From Bagarius yarrelli (taxonomy: Eukaryota; Chordata; Actinopteri; Siluriformes; Sisoridae): 64,000 nt of DNA. Below the pieces are notes generated by a model, which was not told where the DNA came from, searched no databases, and worked only from the letters and a program-made list of their open reading frames with translations. The position numbers were made by a program, and so were the translations under genes. Numbering within the stretch: position 1 is the stretch's first letter; each line of letters opens with the position of its first letter. Shown piece after piece: positions 12,501 to 24,600 of the stretch. The stretch covers positions 856,055 through 920,054 of the forward strand of contig VCAZ01000106.1 in assembly GCA_005784505.1 (NCBI GenBank), in the 5' to 3' direction.

Positions 12501-15500
12501 TCTCGTCTTACAGTGCCCTTGACACAGTGTTTAGGAATTTAGGTGAAAGACCAACACGCGAGGCACTCGTCCCAGGTTTGGACATGATTACATGGCTACC
12601 TGTCTTTCCTAAACACTGACATTTCTCTCTGATCGACTCAACCGCTTGACCTTTACTACCTTTAACGTCAGAGGTTTCCGTTCTAATGATTCAACGTTGA
12701 GTGAAAGTTTCTTCACATCCAAACACATGACGCATGTCACTAATGTGGGCCAGGATCTGTTTTTCTTTCTCTTTTTTTTTTTTTTTTTTTTGTAGCTTTT
12801 GCTATGCCAAGTATGTCGCCTTCCTTAAGAAATGTATCCGCACAAAAACACACTGAAGTGGCTGGTTGCCAGTGTGCCTCTGAGCGGAAATAGACCAAAT
12901 CCAACGTGTTGACTAACAAGGGGGTGTTTTGTAGAGAATAAACATAAAAAATAACATAACATATTGCAGGTGGTTTTATTATGTAGGTTTCACTGACAAC
13001 AATGGGACGTTAAGAGTTTTGGTTCGAGTACAAATAGGCCGCTGCCTAAATTGTTACAAGGGAGACATGTATTGCTCAACATAGCGGCTGTATTACATTC
13101 CCTTCCTCAGTAAAATGAGATTGTCTTGTTGGTAGACACCACCTGAGGTTCTTTTCAGCTACTGGCGTCCATATAAACATTATTATTTTTAAAATCTTCT
13201 AAATATTAAATAAATAAAAGCCTGGTTGCCAGGATTGCTAAGGAAGTGTGTAAAAATGTCAGCATTATTGCATTTAATGTTGCCCTACAAAGTAATCTGT
13301 TGAAACAGTTTTAGACCGTTTCGAAAGACAGCATTAATGCAAATCTGTTAACTTCGGCAGGCAACACTTCATTAACTTTACGTACATTAAACAAAAGCTC
13401 TTACATTAAACACATTTAGAGGCTTTATTTGTAAACGATAAACATCTTCCTCTTCTATATAATTAATTCTCAGGATTACCAGCTATGTCTTAATTGCTCA
13501 GATATATAAAAAAAACAAAAAACAAAGACATTAGTTTAGATTAGATTCCAACTTTTGCTTTTACTTAAGTAGAACGTTTCTCTTCCCACCACTGATATAC
13601 AGGAATCGGTATTGTCTTGGTTTGATTAAAGGGTTTAATCCACTTCAAATGTTGACTAGTGTATATTTATATACAGTAAACATTGAATATGCAAGATATA
13701 AAAGTATATAAGAATATATCTTAGAAGTATATAATATATGTATAAATTATGAATGCTTATGCAGAGTATATAAACATATTCGCACATATACCTGTATATA
13801 ACTAATTACCATATCATAACTACAACTGTATAACATATAATCTATTAGTGATATACTGATATACTATAAATGTATTATAATATTAACAGTATATATTTGT
13901 GACTATACAGATAAATGTACATAGAATACAGATATATATATACAAATATATAGCAGTTCAGAAAGGTGTATCTGAGACTAGGGGGCTAGTGAAATTGAGG
14001 ATTTCAGAAGAAGTAAGAAATTCAGTAAAATTCTTCTTTCCTCTGCTTCTCTCAGTCTGAACTTGATCGTAATAGACTTTTCCTTTCTGTTTTAGGTGTG
14101 CTGATCTTTATAAACTGTGCTTATGTGAAGTGGGGAACTCTGGTCCAGGACATCTTTACCTACACCAAGATCTCATCCCTTGTTCTCATTATTGCCATTG
14201 GCATTGTAAAAATAATTCAAGGTAAAAAAAACTTGGTGTTTGGTGGATGTTTGCAGTCTTTATCCAAAACTATGTTGCCTATCCATCCATCCATCCATCC
14301 ATCCATCCATCCATCCATCCATCCATCCATCCATCCATCCATCCATCCATCCATCCATCCATCCATCCATCTATCCATCAATCCATCAATCCATCCATCC
14401 ATCCATCGTCTATTCCTAATCAGGGTCAAAGGGATCTGCTGGAGTCTATCCCAGCTGTCATTGGGTGGGACCTTCTTGCTGTGAGGCAACAGTGCTAACC
14501 AAAATGCTACCCTAATGTTGCCTTTATTTGGGATATTTTTTATTTTTTACTTCTGTTCTCATTTTCTGCTTCTAAGGGTGTTGGACACACCATTTTATTT
14601 TTAAATTATACATTCAAAGCAGAGCTGCCCCAAGGCAGGAGCAAACTAATTGGCTGTGTACTATTAAAGAGTACCTGAAATGACAGATGGAATATATATT
14701 TTGTCAATTAACAATGGTAATTATACAAAAATGCAATTTTAAATAAAAAACAACAACAACGCAATTGTTGTTTTGTGGTAACGGAATGCAGGATGCATGG
14801 AAGGGTAAAAACATTGGTATGATGTTAGAAACACAGCTATAACGTTGACAATGAATGTGTTAGATTTGTAGTGTTCGAATAGTTAAATAATGACAATTAT
14901 TAGTCATATTAGTGGCACAGAGGGGCTTCTGACTAAACTTCTGCTTAGGGCCTTCTAAAATCTTGAGCTGGCCCTGATATAAAGCTAGAAAAATTGGTTT
15001 ATTTGCATTTTTCATATTTCATGTAATACTTTGGGGGATGGGGGTATTTGTCTTTAACTGGATTTTAAAATTCTTCTGCTTTTCAGTAAAAATCATTTAA
15101 GCTAAAAAGCTCAGGCTTTCCCATCTAGCAGTATACACTTTTCATAGATTCAACTTTCTACGCAATACAAAATAGGTACCACGTGGATCAAAATGTTCCC
15201 GATCATTGAAGTAGGTTTGTTTCTTTCGACAGGAGAGACTCAGAATTTTGAGAACCCATTCGAGGGCTCCTCTATGGAGGCTGGAAGCATTGCACTGGCA
15301 CTCTACTCGGCTCTGTTCTCTTACTCTGGCTGGGATACTCTCAACTTTGTTACAGAGGAGATTGTAAATCCAGAAAGGTGTTAAATTTGATTGCTTTAAT
15401 ACTGATCTATCAATCACCAATATGATTATAAAAGTAATCGAAAATCTATCATGGAACTGACTATGCACAGATGAGATTTTGGCTATTCATTGAAATTAAT

Positions 15501-18500
15501 TTTTCTATTGCAGGAATTTACCACTAGCCATTGCTATCTCAATGCCGATAGTAACCATCATCTACCTGCTGACAAATGTGGCGTACTACTTGGTTCTGGA
15601 CATACCCTCCTTTATGGCCAGTGATGCAGTCGCAGTGGTATGTGACTCAAAAATCATTCGTTTTTATGTTTATTTCATAACTCTATTACTGTATGACAAC
15701 TGTATACTGTAGATACTAAGTACTAGTTAGTCTAGATGTAGGGGATCAAGTTCCGAGTGGAGATCATCAAGTGATCTTTTTTTTTAAGTTTTAGTTGTAA
15801 AACAGTCCAAGAGCGCACATCATTTAGCCAAAAAAGCTCAATTTAGGTCTGCCAAAAAAAGACTCGACTAGCTCGAAACGTTACCTGTTGTGAGAACGCA
15901 AAAAAGTGGTGGCCCATGGTTAAGGTGTTGGACTACCAACCTTAAGATTGTGGGTTTGATTTCCAGCTTCACCAAGCTACCACTGTTGGGCCCCTGAGCA
16001 AGGCCCTTAACCCCCAGTTGCTTAGTTGTATAAATGAGATAAATGTAAGTCACTCTGGATGAGGGCGTCTGCCAAATGCTGAAAATTTAAATGTAAGACT
16101 TTTCTACTTTTGGAGCTTTGGTGCGTCTACTTTGATCTTATTGTTCTAGCTCACATAGCTCACATTTATAGATGGTGCATGCGTATTCCAAAAACTTGGA
16201 CAACAATAAGAAATAAATCAAAAACATAAATTTTTAAAAGAATAAAGAAGAGTACAAAGGAATATTTAATGTCCAGATGATTATAAATTATAACAGTCCT
16301 TGTAATGTAATAGCAAAAAGATATAAGGTTCAAAATAATCCAAATGTGGCGTCCAGACCGCATAGACGTACCGTGATTAGACGTTCCAAAAGGAATCAAC
16401 TCAAAATTCTATGCCAACATTTAACTTTTGTGCAATTGATATTCTCTACATTTTTTTTATTTTTCTTTTATAGACTTTTGGAAATCAGGTTCTGGGACCC
16501 ATTAGCTGGGTCATTCCCATTGCCGTGGCTATGTCCTGTTATGGGGGACTTAATGCCTCTATCATTGCTGCTTCCAGGTAATCATGATAAAATAATTGCT
16601 CCAGATGTGCATTGCTCTAGTTAAATGCTTTGTGCAGCTCAGAAATAACCTATTCAATGTGCATCTCATTTTGTAGTGTATTTTATGTGCCAGGTTGTTC
16701 TTTGTGGGGGCAAGAGAGGGCCACCTACCAGACAGCCTGGCTCTGATCCACGTTGAGCGCTACACTCCTATCCCTGCCCTCCTCTTTAACGTAAGACTCC
16801 CACCGTACTGATCTCAGGTTTAACAGCATCATTAGTATTTGTGTCCTGCACTTTACAACTCGACTTTACAAGCTCCAACCTCAGGAACCAAAAAATGTAA
16901 CCACTTTACCACTTTAAATGCATGCTATGTACAAACAACTGGTTTTTAATTTACATAATACATAGATGGATCTGCCCCAAGACTTTTCTCTGCTTTGACA
17001 CCAACATGGTGTAAAGAATTTCCCATCAATGTCACTTACTGTCTTTAAAAGACGATTAAAGATTCACCTTTTTCTCAAATCCCTCGAATTTAGAATATTA
17101 AAACGTTGCTGTTATGCTGTCTCTGTTGCTGCTCTTTTCAACAGTTTTGTGGGTTGTTACACTTTGATTTGGGGTGATGAAATGTACCAGTATTGAGCTG
17201 TTTACTGATTAAGACTCAAAAGCACTTTGTACGTCGTTTTGTTTCTGGATGAGAGCGTCTGTTAAATGGCCTAAATGTAAATGTCCAGAGTTGCATTGTA
17301 TTAGGGGGGGTTGTAGTCACCTATGTTTTCCTAAGACACGAGTCATTCATAATTATTTTTTTCACTGTATGTAAGAAAAATAAACGATATCCAGTTTTAA
17401 ATGAAATTAAAATGCGTCGATTCAGGATTTTTGGTAAGGTCAGTGGTAGCAGCCACTGTAAAGGCTTAGAACCAGGTCCTGTCTGTACTTTCTTCGGTTA
17501 TAGATTTGTCACTAGCTCTAGATCAATTTTGGACATTTTGTTTTATTATGGTTTTTTTTAATGTAATAATAAAGGAAGAACAGGAAGGTTCCTGGAAAGG
17601 GGTTATAAGAGGTGGGATCATTAGACCAAACTGCAGCTGAGATTTATTAAGAAGTTTCCCGGCAGTCTCAGCATCAAGATCCTTATTTTGTGTCATCCCC
17701 CCAAACCCCCAAACCCCCAGCCCTAATCAACCCCTTGATAAGTGATGAAATGGAAATAAAAGGATGATGTAGATAGATGAAAATTTCACAAAGAAATTTG
17801 GTCTCCTGATTACTCTCTTTCAGTTACAGTCATTTATGTACTCAATAGCAAAGCATTTCATACAAAATATCCATTCTGTTAGAATCTGTTTTCCACATAT
17901 TAGCAAAATTTGCATTACATTTTCCAGATAGTCAACTTCAAAGCTTTTATGTTTGTTTTATTCTTACAGGGTTTGATGGGACTCATTTTTTTGTGTGTAG
18001 AAGATGTGTTCCTGCTAATCAATTACTTTAGCTTCAGCTACTGGCTCTATGTTGGATTGTCTGTAGCAGGACTCATTTACCTTCGCTTCACACAGCCAGA
18101 CAGACACAGACCTGTAAAGGTAGCTAAAAAAAAATTGTCCGACTGAATTGTTGGATTTGTCATTACAATTAAGTGTTTAAATTCGTCCCTTGTCCTTTCT
18201 CTTCCAGCTGACACTGCTCTTTCCCTTCATCTATTGCTTGTGCAGTCTTTTCTTGGTCATCGTGCCCCTCTATAGTGACACAATCAATTCCCTTATAGGG
18301 GTAGCCATTGCGCTGTCTGGTGTACCGGTGTACTACGTCTGCATCTACCTGCCTGAGGGGAAGAGGCCAAAATGGTTCAGTCGGATTAGCGGTAAGAGTT
18401 CTAATCCTGTATGCAGTAGATTTACATTATTATTCCCAGAAGAGTACTTGTTTATTGTGAAGGAGCAGTTAGCACCATAATGCATACTACAGTATCCCTT

Positions 18501-18820
18501 CTGTAGGGCAGTGAAATTAAAACTAAAGCTTGGTGTAGCGCCCCCCCCCCCCCAAATCATTCACTTTCCTTAAGTTTCTTAGACCATCGTGATCTTCAAA
18601 AATATTTTTGTAGTTCTGAGCAGTTAAATTTCTGAGTACTCCTGCAGCTGTCCATGTGCTTTTGAGAGTACGTTGACCCTGTCTCATCTTTCTTCCCATT
18701 CTCACGTTGTCTTCCTCCGTGCCAGCCTCCATCACAAAATACACCCAGATCGTGTGCTACTGCTGTCTAACTGACCTCGACGCGGAGCCAGAAAAGCCGT
18801 CTGAGAACAAGACTCAGTAA
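9595..18820 (+). CDS. slc7a6: y+L amino-acid transporter light chain (y+LAT, SLC7A6/SLC7A7 type)
   Basis: This is a 12-membrane-span light chain that pairs with SLC3A2 (4F2hc) at the plasma membrane and exchanges cationic for neutral amino acids plus sodium. Coding exons are 9595-10111, 14096-14221, 15233-15377, 15514-15637, 16474-16577, 16694-16790, 17970-18119, 18208-18391 and 18726-18820 (TAA), giving 513 residues, the family's usual length. The start is the first ATG after the probable acceptor 'ggcttag' at 9593, so 5' untranslated exons lie upstream. Visible are the substrate motif GSGIF in the first span, ALCYAELGTTI, and Cys157 in YPTCQPPY, the position that makes the disulfide to 4F2hc. 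Family and length are clear. The choice of slc7a6 over slc7a7 rests mainly on the C-terminus (LTDLDAEPEKP, like LTELD in SLC7A6) and LPEGKRP. Confidence 0.9.
10484..11563 (-). mobile_element. Truncated non-LTR retrotransposon with reverse-transcriptase domain (Rex1/CR1-L2-like)
   Basis: On the minus strand from 11563 the RT blocks KAAGPDGIPGRVLRAC, FRPVALTPVIAKCFERLV, HQFAYRPNRSIEDAI and RILFVDFSSAFNTV (motif A) are open. After a frameshift, LSPLL..., ASNSIVKFADDTT (motif C) can be read near 10930-10965. The 3' end is at about 10484, where the tail nearly matches the SINE at 61479-61710. The 5' part is missing. It lies in the first large intron of the y+LAT gene. Confidence 0.88.
14281..14507. 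repeat. (ATCC)n microsatellite and adjoining dispersed repeat, copy 2
   Basis: About 120 bp of ATCC units (14281-14405) run into 'tattcctaatcagggtcaaa', 'atcccagctgtcattgggtg' and 'gctgtgaggcaacagtgcta'. The central blocks present in the copies at 634-990 and 40310-40672 are missing. It follows directly after the exon at 14096-14221. Confidence 0.85.
15900..16095 (+). mobile_element. tRNA-derived SINE, plus orientation
   Basis: The 5' head reads 'gtggcccatggttaaggtgt' (A-box-like) and 'gtgggtttgatttccag' (B-box-like). The body contains 'ctgagcaaggcccttaaccc' and the tail 'ctggatgagggcgtctgcc'. This is the best-preserved copy of the commonest SINE in the window; minus-strand copies are at 4870, 33080, 34205 and 46235. 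Confidence 0.85.
16950..17284 (+). mobile_element. LINE 3' fragment (L2-like tail)
   Basis: Text such as 'tttaaaagacgattaaagat' and the end 'ctggatgagagcgtctgtta' followed by 'aatgtaaatgt' match the usual 3' ends of fish L2-type LINEs. No coding blocks are legible. The tail shares its core with the SINE at 15900-16095. Confidence 0.6.
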
Positions 18821-19113
18821 TCTAAGAAGAAAATCACAGACGACTTGGATTTTTTTGGACAAATGGTGAACTTACAAAAACAATAACATTGAGTTAGGAG
18901 CTTTTAAATGGAGTATGTTTATTTATTTCATTTCTGCACACATTTCTATTGTATGTTTGAAGTCTGGTACAGAGAATGACAAAGAGAAAATGTCTTTTTG
19001 TAATATTATGTTGACATCATGGGACACTTTTGATAATAGTTTCTCCAAAATATGACTAAGACGCTAATTTTCGAAAATGAGTGTTTCTCATTTCTCAAAT
19101 ATAATAATCGTTT

Positions 19114-19119
19114 AATAAA
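19114..19119 (+). terminator. Polyadenylation signal of the y+LAT gene
   Basis: AATAAA lies about 295 nt after the stop codon, with a T-rich run just beyond. Confidence 0.6.
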
Positions 19120-20839
19120 ATTGCTACATTTTTTTTTTTTATTTGGTTTGTGAGTCCTAAATCTCTAACGAGGTACAGTTTTTGCCAGATTATTCCAACG
19201 CTTAAATCATGACTAAAAGCTAACTCATCTGGGAGGTGCGTAAACCAAAAACCACGTCAGCTTTTTTTGAGGGAGAAGCAAATTGGTTACTGTTTTGCTC
19301 CACATAAAGGAGGAACTTCAAAACCTATAAACAGCAGCCGGAAAACCAAACGAATCAAAAAAGGTTTTGGCAGACTGTGACTCTACACAAGGTCTTGGGT
19401 AACACTAAGTGGATAATGCAGTTTAATCTTGTGTTAGGCAAAAAAACAAGCATCGCAGCAATTCTCCTAAACGTGGATTGTGAAAGTGTTGAACCAAGTG
19501 CACTTCCTCAAAATTATTATGCTCGATAAGAGAAACAGTTTATGTCTTTGTTTACTGGTATTTAGGGACAGTGTGGCGTAGCCCAAGCATATAATGTACA
19601 TGAGACATAAGAAATACATGTTCTGTTCTATTATATCATCGATTACTTCTGATCGACTGAATAAAAAATGTTATTTACCGGTATAGAATTTTACAATACA
19701 TAAAATGTGATGAGTATTCCCAGTGGTCAAATGTAAGACCTGCGAGTATTCATGGGGTCCCACTGGGGCTGAAATTATGCTGCCCCCTGCTTACAGGAAA
19801 AGAAAAGGCAACCAGGACAGTCAGGGTCTTTTTTTTCCAGTTTTTTTGTTGTTGTTTTTGTTGTTTTTTTAAAGATATTTTTATGCCCCAAAAGAGATTT
19901 TGGGGGGTCATTTTTGCCTTTATTTATAGGACAGAGAAATATAAAACAGAAGGGGGGGGGGGTATGGTACCAGAATGGAACCGAGCCAAAATCAAACCCA
20001 GGTCGCCAGAGCCGGTGCTTAAACCCACTACACTTTTGTTCAGACTAGTGTGGAAATTAATTACCATTGTCAGGGGCACCATCAGGTTGGGGCATATAAG
20101 GTTGGGCCCCCAACACACACATTCTGCACTATTATTAATAATGAAACAAATCTCTGGGGGCCCCAAAAGTGTGTGGGATTCATCTCCTCTTAGTGGCACC
20201 CCTGCCCATTATTTTAGCTCATTCTTTAAAGCTGCTTTACTGCCAAAACTGTAATTACAGGAAAATTAACTAAGTAATTCTGATAATAATAACAACATAA
20301 ATGTGTAAAATATGAATTAAATAGCCTTAGAAATATCTCTACATACAAACAGAGAAAACTAATTTATGGTCTGTGGCAGATCAGCTATTAAAGACTACTG
20401 CTATTAATATGCATCTAGTAAATCATCAGGGTCATGATGTATTCCTGCCTCCCTGTATTTCTGGAACAGACTTAAGATCTGTTACACCCCTTATCAGGAT
20501 AAAGTCATTCAATTCATCCATCCATCCATGCATGAACAGCTATAAATCTATCCATGAATAATGGTGCACTGCCCCCTGCTGGACGACTGTGATGAGTACG
20601 CCCACAATGATTATCCATGATTACCCAAAGGTTGCGAGCAGTGGTTGAAGAGGAAATCAGAAAATTGTTCATGGTGAGTGCAAGATAATGGCATGGGGAT
20701 GAATCAGCTGCTCCGCATTCTATTGTTTTAGGTCTTTTAACTTTACTGTGGGTTGGATATTAAATCTGGTTTTAGGGATTTTGGATTAGGAATGCAAAAC
20801 ATTTATGTTTAAAAAAAATCAGCAATAACTTCAGTGACA

Positions 20840-21140
20840 GTAAAGTGACCCTGTGGCAAGCCATTCAGACCAACACTGACTACAAGCCCCTGCCACAGGC
20901 CAGCGACGATGACACATTCCTTCCAGGTGCACTTAACCAGTTCTACTCAAGATTTAAGATACAGAATGACACACCTGTACAAAAATTACACACATCTCCA
21001 AACGACCAGGTTCTCGAACTGACGCGAGTAAGACCCTTTCCAGGAATAACCCACGAAAGGCTACAGGCCCTGACAACCAACCTAGCCATGTGCTGCACAG
21101 CTGACATTCTACTGTTTGTATTTCAGGGCTTTTAACTTTA
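20840..21140 (+). mobile_element. LINE ORF2 fragment upstream of the RT domain
   Basis: The open frame reads TLWQAIQTNTDYKPLPQ, then LPGALNQFYSRF, then TRVRPFPGI. This corresponds to the linker between endonuclease and RT in Rex1/CR1-like LINEs ('aIqtiTdYk ... lNhFYaRF'). It precedes the RT start in such elements, but here the RT is absent. It is probably the same family as the element at 10484-11563, in the opposite orientation. Confidence 0.7.
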
Positions 21141-21621
21141 CTGTTGGTTGGATATTAAATCTGGTTCTCCTTTTACTTCCTCATGCCAGCATTGGGAGTT
21201 TTTCCGTCTCATTGAGCTGCATTCTTTATCATTCAAGATATCATTTTGCCTATTAATTATTTTCTACATTGTTAGTTGTCATTAAATCTTTTTTTTTTTT
21301 TTATTATTAGATCTTAACTATGGTAGAGGGAATTTTTCTAGGTGTGGACCCTGAGCATAACAAAACCGGAACAAGTCAACCGTGATATTTATACCTACAT
21401 GATGATACAAATGGTAAGAGCTAATTGCTAAATGTATTTAAAAAATAGCAAGAAAGACAACTTAAAAAGGCAATATGTTTTCTTATAGATTCAATAATTC
21501 TATCGTTCTATTTTTAATATTCAATAATTTTGTAATTTGTAAAAGTGAAATAGCTTACAATAAGGTGAATGTATAATGTAACGTATAATGTAAAAATCCT
21601 TCTGATGCAGTTCTTCACACG

Positions 21622-24600
21622 TCACACCCTTTTAATGCTTGTCACTCTGCCAGTTATTGTGTAATTTGATCCGAGTAGTAATAAATGCTACAATCAAAAA
21701 AAGAGAGAGAAATAACAGTTAGTGTTAAGCTTAATGCAAGACAAAAAAATAACTTTAACTAATATATTAAAAAAATAAATATTTCAAACATGAATGATTA
21801 AAAAATAGACAGATTTTATCATCATTCACTTAAAGGGTGGGTCAATTAAAGGCTGTTTTTATTAATGTAACATGTTTTGTAGCTTTAACGCGTTACTCTA
21901 AAAGCTAATTTACAGCTCATTGCTATTGTATTTATAGACTAATTAACTAACATTTTGCCAATTGATGTGATTTACAATTAATGAATGGCTTAAAACGTGA
22001 GCAGAAAAACCCCAAAATCTACAATCCTCTTTCAAAGCATCCGCACTCAATAAAAATCTTTCTAGAGTTCTCTCACAAACCCATTCTCATCAACAGAGAC
22101 TGAATCGAGTTAAATTCGATCATTAAAATCTTGTACCTGTTTGCTAGAAAACACATTTAATCTCACAACACGTTGAAGTAATAATATATTGAATTAATTT
22201 TTTTTTTAAATATAGAGAAATAAATTAATAAAAAAAAATGAAAAGGATTAAAAATCTATTTTGTGACCTAAAAATGTTGTTCAGAACATCTAGAACAATT
22301 ACTACCTCTTGCAAAATGCTTTCAGCTGCAAAGACATCCAATGGCACAGTAGATCTGACCAAAGCTCGCATGCCAAGACGATAAGGAAACACTGTGGTAA
22401 AGACAATTCACTTAAAAAAACATTTTAAAATCTTTACACTTATGTTAAGAAGTTCCTAAAAAAAACTGGTGTTATATGGGGTTAATCAAAACTCTTACTT
22501 TTAGACATGAAATTGAATAGATTGGTTAATTGTTGGCAAAGTCACACAAACTATTATGAAAGTATTTATATACATTAGTTAATAGTTAAAATGCTTACGT
22601 GTACTAGGTGTTGCGGTGGTTGTGGTAGGCAGTTTAGTGGTCGTAGAAGATGTGGTGTTTGCTTTTGGTGCAATTATTATAGAAACAGACAAATCAAGAG
22701 ACAAATAAAATGAATTACAAATATTACCTCACTTAAATGAGTATTGATGTATTTATATAGAGAATTTCATTACCAATTGAAACGTTTACATTTTTACATT
22801 TACGTTTGTTATTTACTCAAAATTTACTTTTAATTAGCTATTTTTGTATTTTTTTAAATAGCTCTGGAAGGTACAAACAAAAAACTTGTAGGTGTTGTTT
22901 TATTGACAGAAGATGAGATGGTTATGGATGCTGTGGTGTTCAGTTTGAATGGAAATTATTTTATCTAACCCAGTTTACAATTATTTACAAACTTAAAGAT
23001 AGAAACAGATAAATGACCTATATACTTACCTGTAGATGTTGTGGTATTGGTGCTGTCAGTGGTGTTCACTTTGGATGCAAATATTATTTTAAAAAACAGA
23101 TATTAGAAACAAATTAGTTATTAAAAAGGTTTCTTAAAATAGATTATTTACTTTTTTAAACTTTTTACTTTTTTCTTAAATTTGAGTTTGTATTTGCTAT
23201 GTACTAAAAAGTGGCTAATTTGCTATGATGAAGTTATCTGTAAGTTCTAAAATAATATGCTTCCATGCAGATGTGGTATTGATGCTTTCAGTGGTGTTCA
23301 CTTTGGATGGGAATATTATTTTTAAAAAAACATAATAAAACCACATTAGTTATTTAAAAATGTTAATTAAAAATGATTATCTACTTCCATAGAGAATGTC
23401 AACATATAATAAGAGTTCACATGTTTTTACATTTTTATACTAAAATTTTTTAATAGAAACTAGGTAGAATTTGAGTTTGTAATTGCTATCAACTGAAAAG
23501 TGACTTTTAATGACTAATTCAATTTGATGAAGTTATTTGTAAGTTATAAAAGAAAATACTTACATGTAGATGTTGTGGTATTGGTGCTGTTGGTGGTGTT
23601 TACTTGGGATGTGAATTTAAAACAAAAAAAACAGATAATAGAAACAAATTAGTTATTAAAAAGGTAATAACAGATTATTTACTTTTATAAGGAATTTCAA
23701 CATATGATAAGTGTTAACATATTTCTAGGGGTTTTTTTTACTAAAAAATAGATGATAGAAACAAATTTTATAATAAATAAAATCAATTTTATGGAGAATT
23801 TCAAGATATTATAGTAAGTGTTTACATATTTTAACTTTTGTCTAACCAACATGTTTTTAAATTTGTACTTTTTTTTAATAGAACCTGGCTAGAATTTAAT
23901 TTTGTAATTGCTGTCTACACTAAAAAGTGGATTGTAATTACTAATTTTATATCATAAAATGATTTGTAAGTAAAAGAAAATACCATGCTTACATGGTATT
24001 GCTGCTGTCAGTGGTGTTCACTTTGGATGAGAATATTATTGAAAAAAACAGTTATTTAAAAATGTAACTAAAAATTAATTATTTACTTTTATAGATAATT
24101 TTAACATATAGTAAGTGTTTACATGTTTTTACATTTTTTATACTAAAATTTTATAAATTTTGTAACTTCTTTAATAGAAACTAGGTGGAATTTGAGTTTC
24201 TAATTGCTATCTACTAAAGAGTGACTTTTAATAACTAATTTGACAGAAGAACATAATATAAAAAAATATATAATGCTTACACGTTGTGGTATCGCCTCTG
24301 TCAGTGGTGTTTACTTTGGATGCAAAGGATAAAAGACAGATAATAGAAACAAATTATTAATTAAAGAAAGATTTAAAAAATAGATTATTTATTTTTATAG
24401 AGAATTTCAAAATATAATAAGTGTTTACTTGTTTTTACTTTTTTCTTACTAAAATGTTTCCAATTTTGTAATTTAATAGAGACTAGTTAGAAGTTTGTAT
24501 TTGCTATGTACTAAAAAGTGACTTTTAATGACTAATTTGATATGATAAAGTTATTTGTAAGTTATAAAGTAATATGCTTACATGTAGTTGTGGTATTGAT

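Larger units (their letters stand above)
18821..21621. other. Intergenic space between y+LAT gene and mucin-like gene
   Basis: The stretch holds the y+LAT 3'UTR and a dispersed repeat around 19880-20215. The repeat has the blocks 'gcctttatttataggacaga' and 'aaacccaggtcgccagagcc', seen widely in fish genomes. A LINE fragment follows at 20840-21140. Near its right edge TTTATT at 21300-21305 could be the minus-strand poly(A) signal of the mucin-like gene. No host gene was recognised. Confidence 0.6.

Noticed and set aside
14098..14498. Open frames with repeated HPSI or WMDG
   Set aside because: They are translations of the ATCC microsatellite. Only the first part of one frame (14096-14221) is a true exon of the y+LAT gene.
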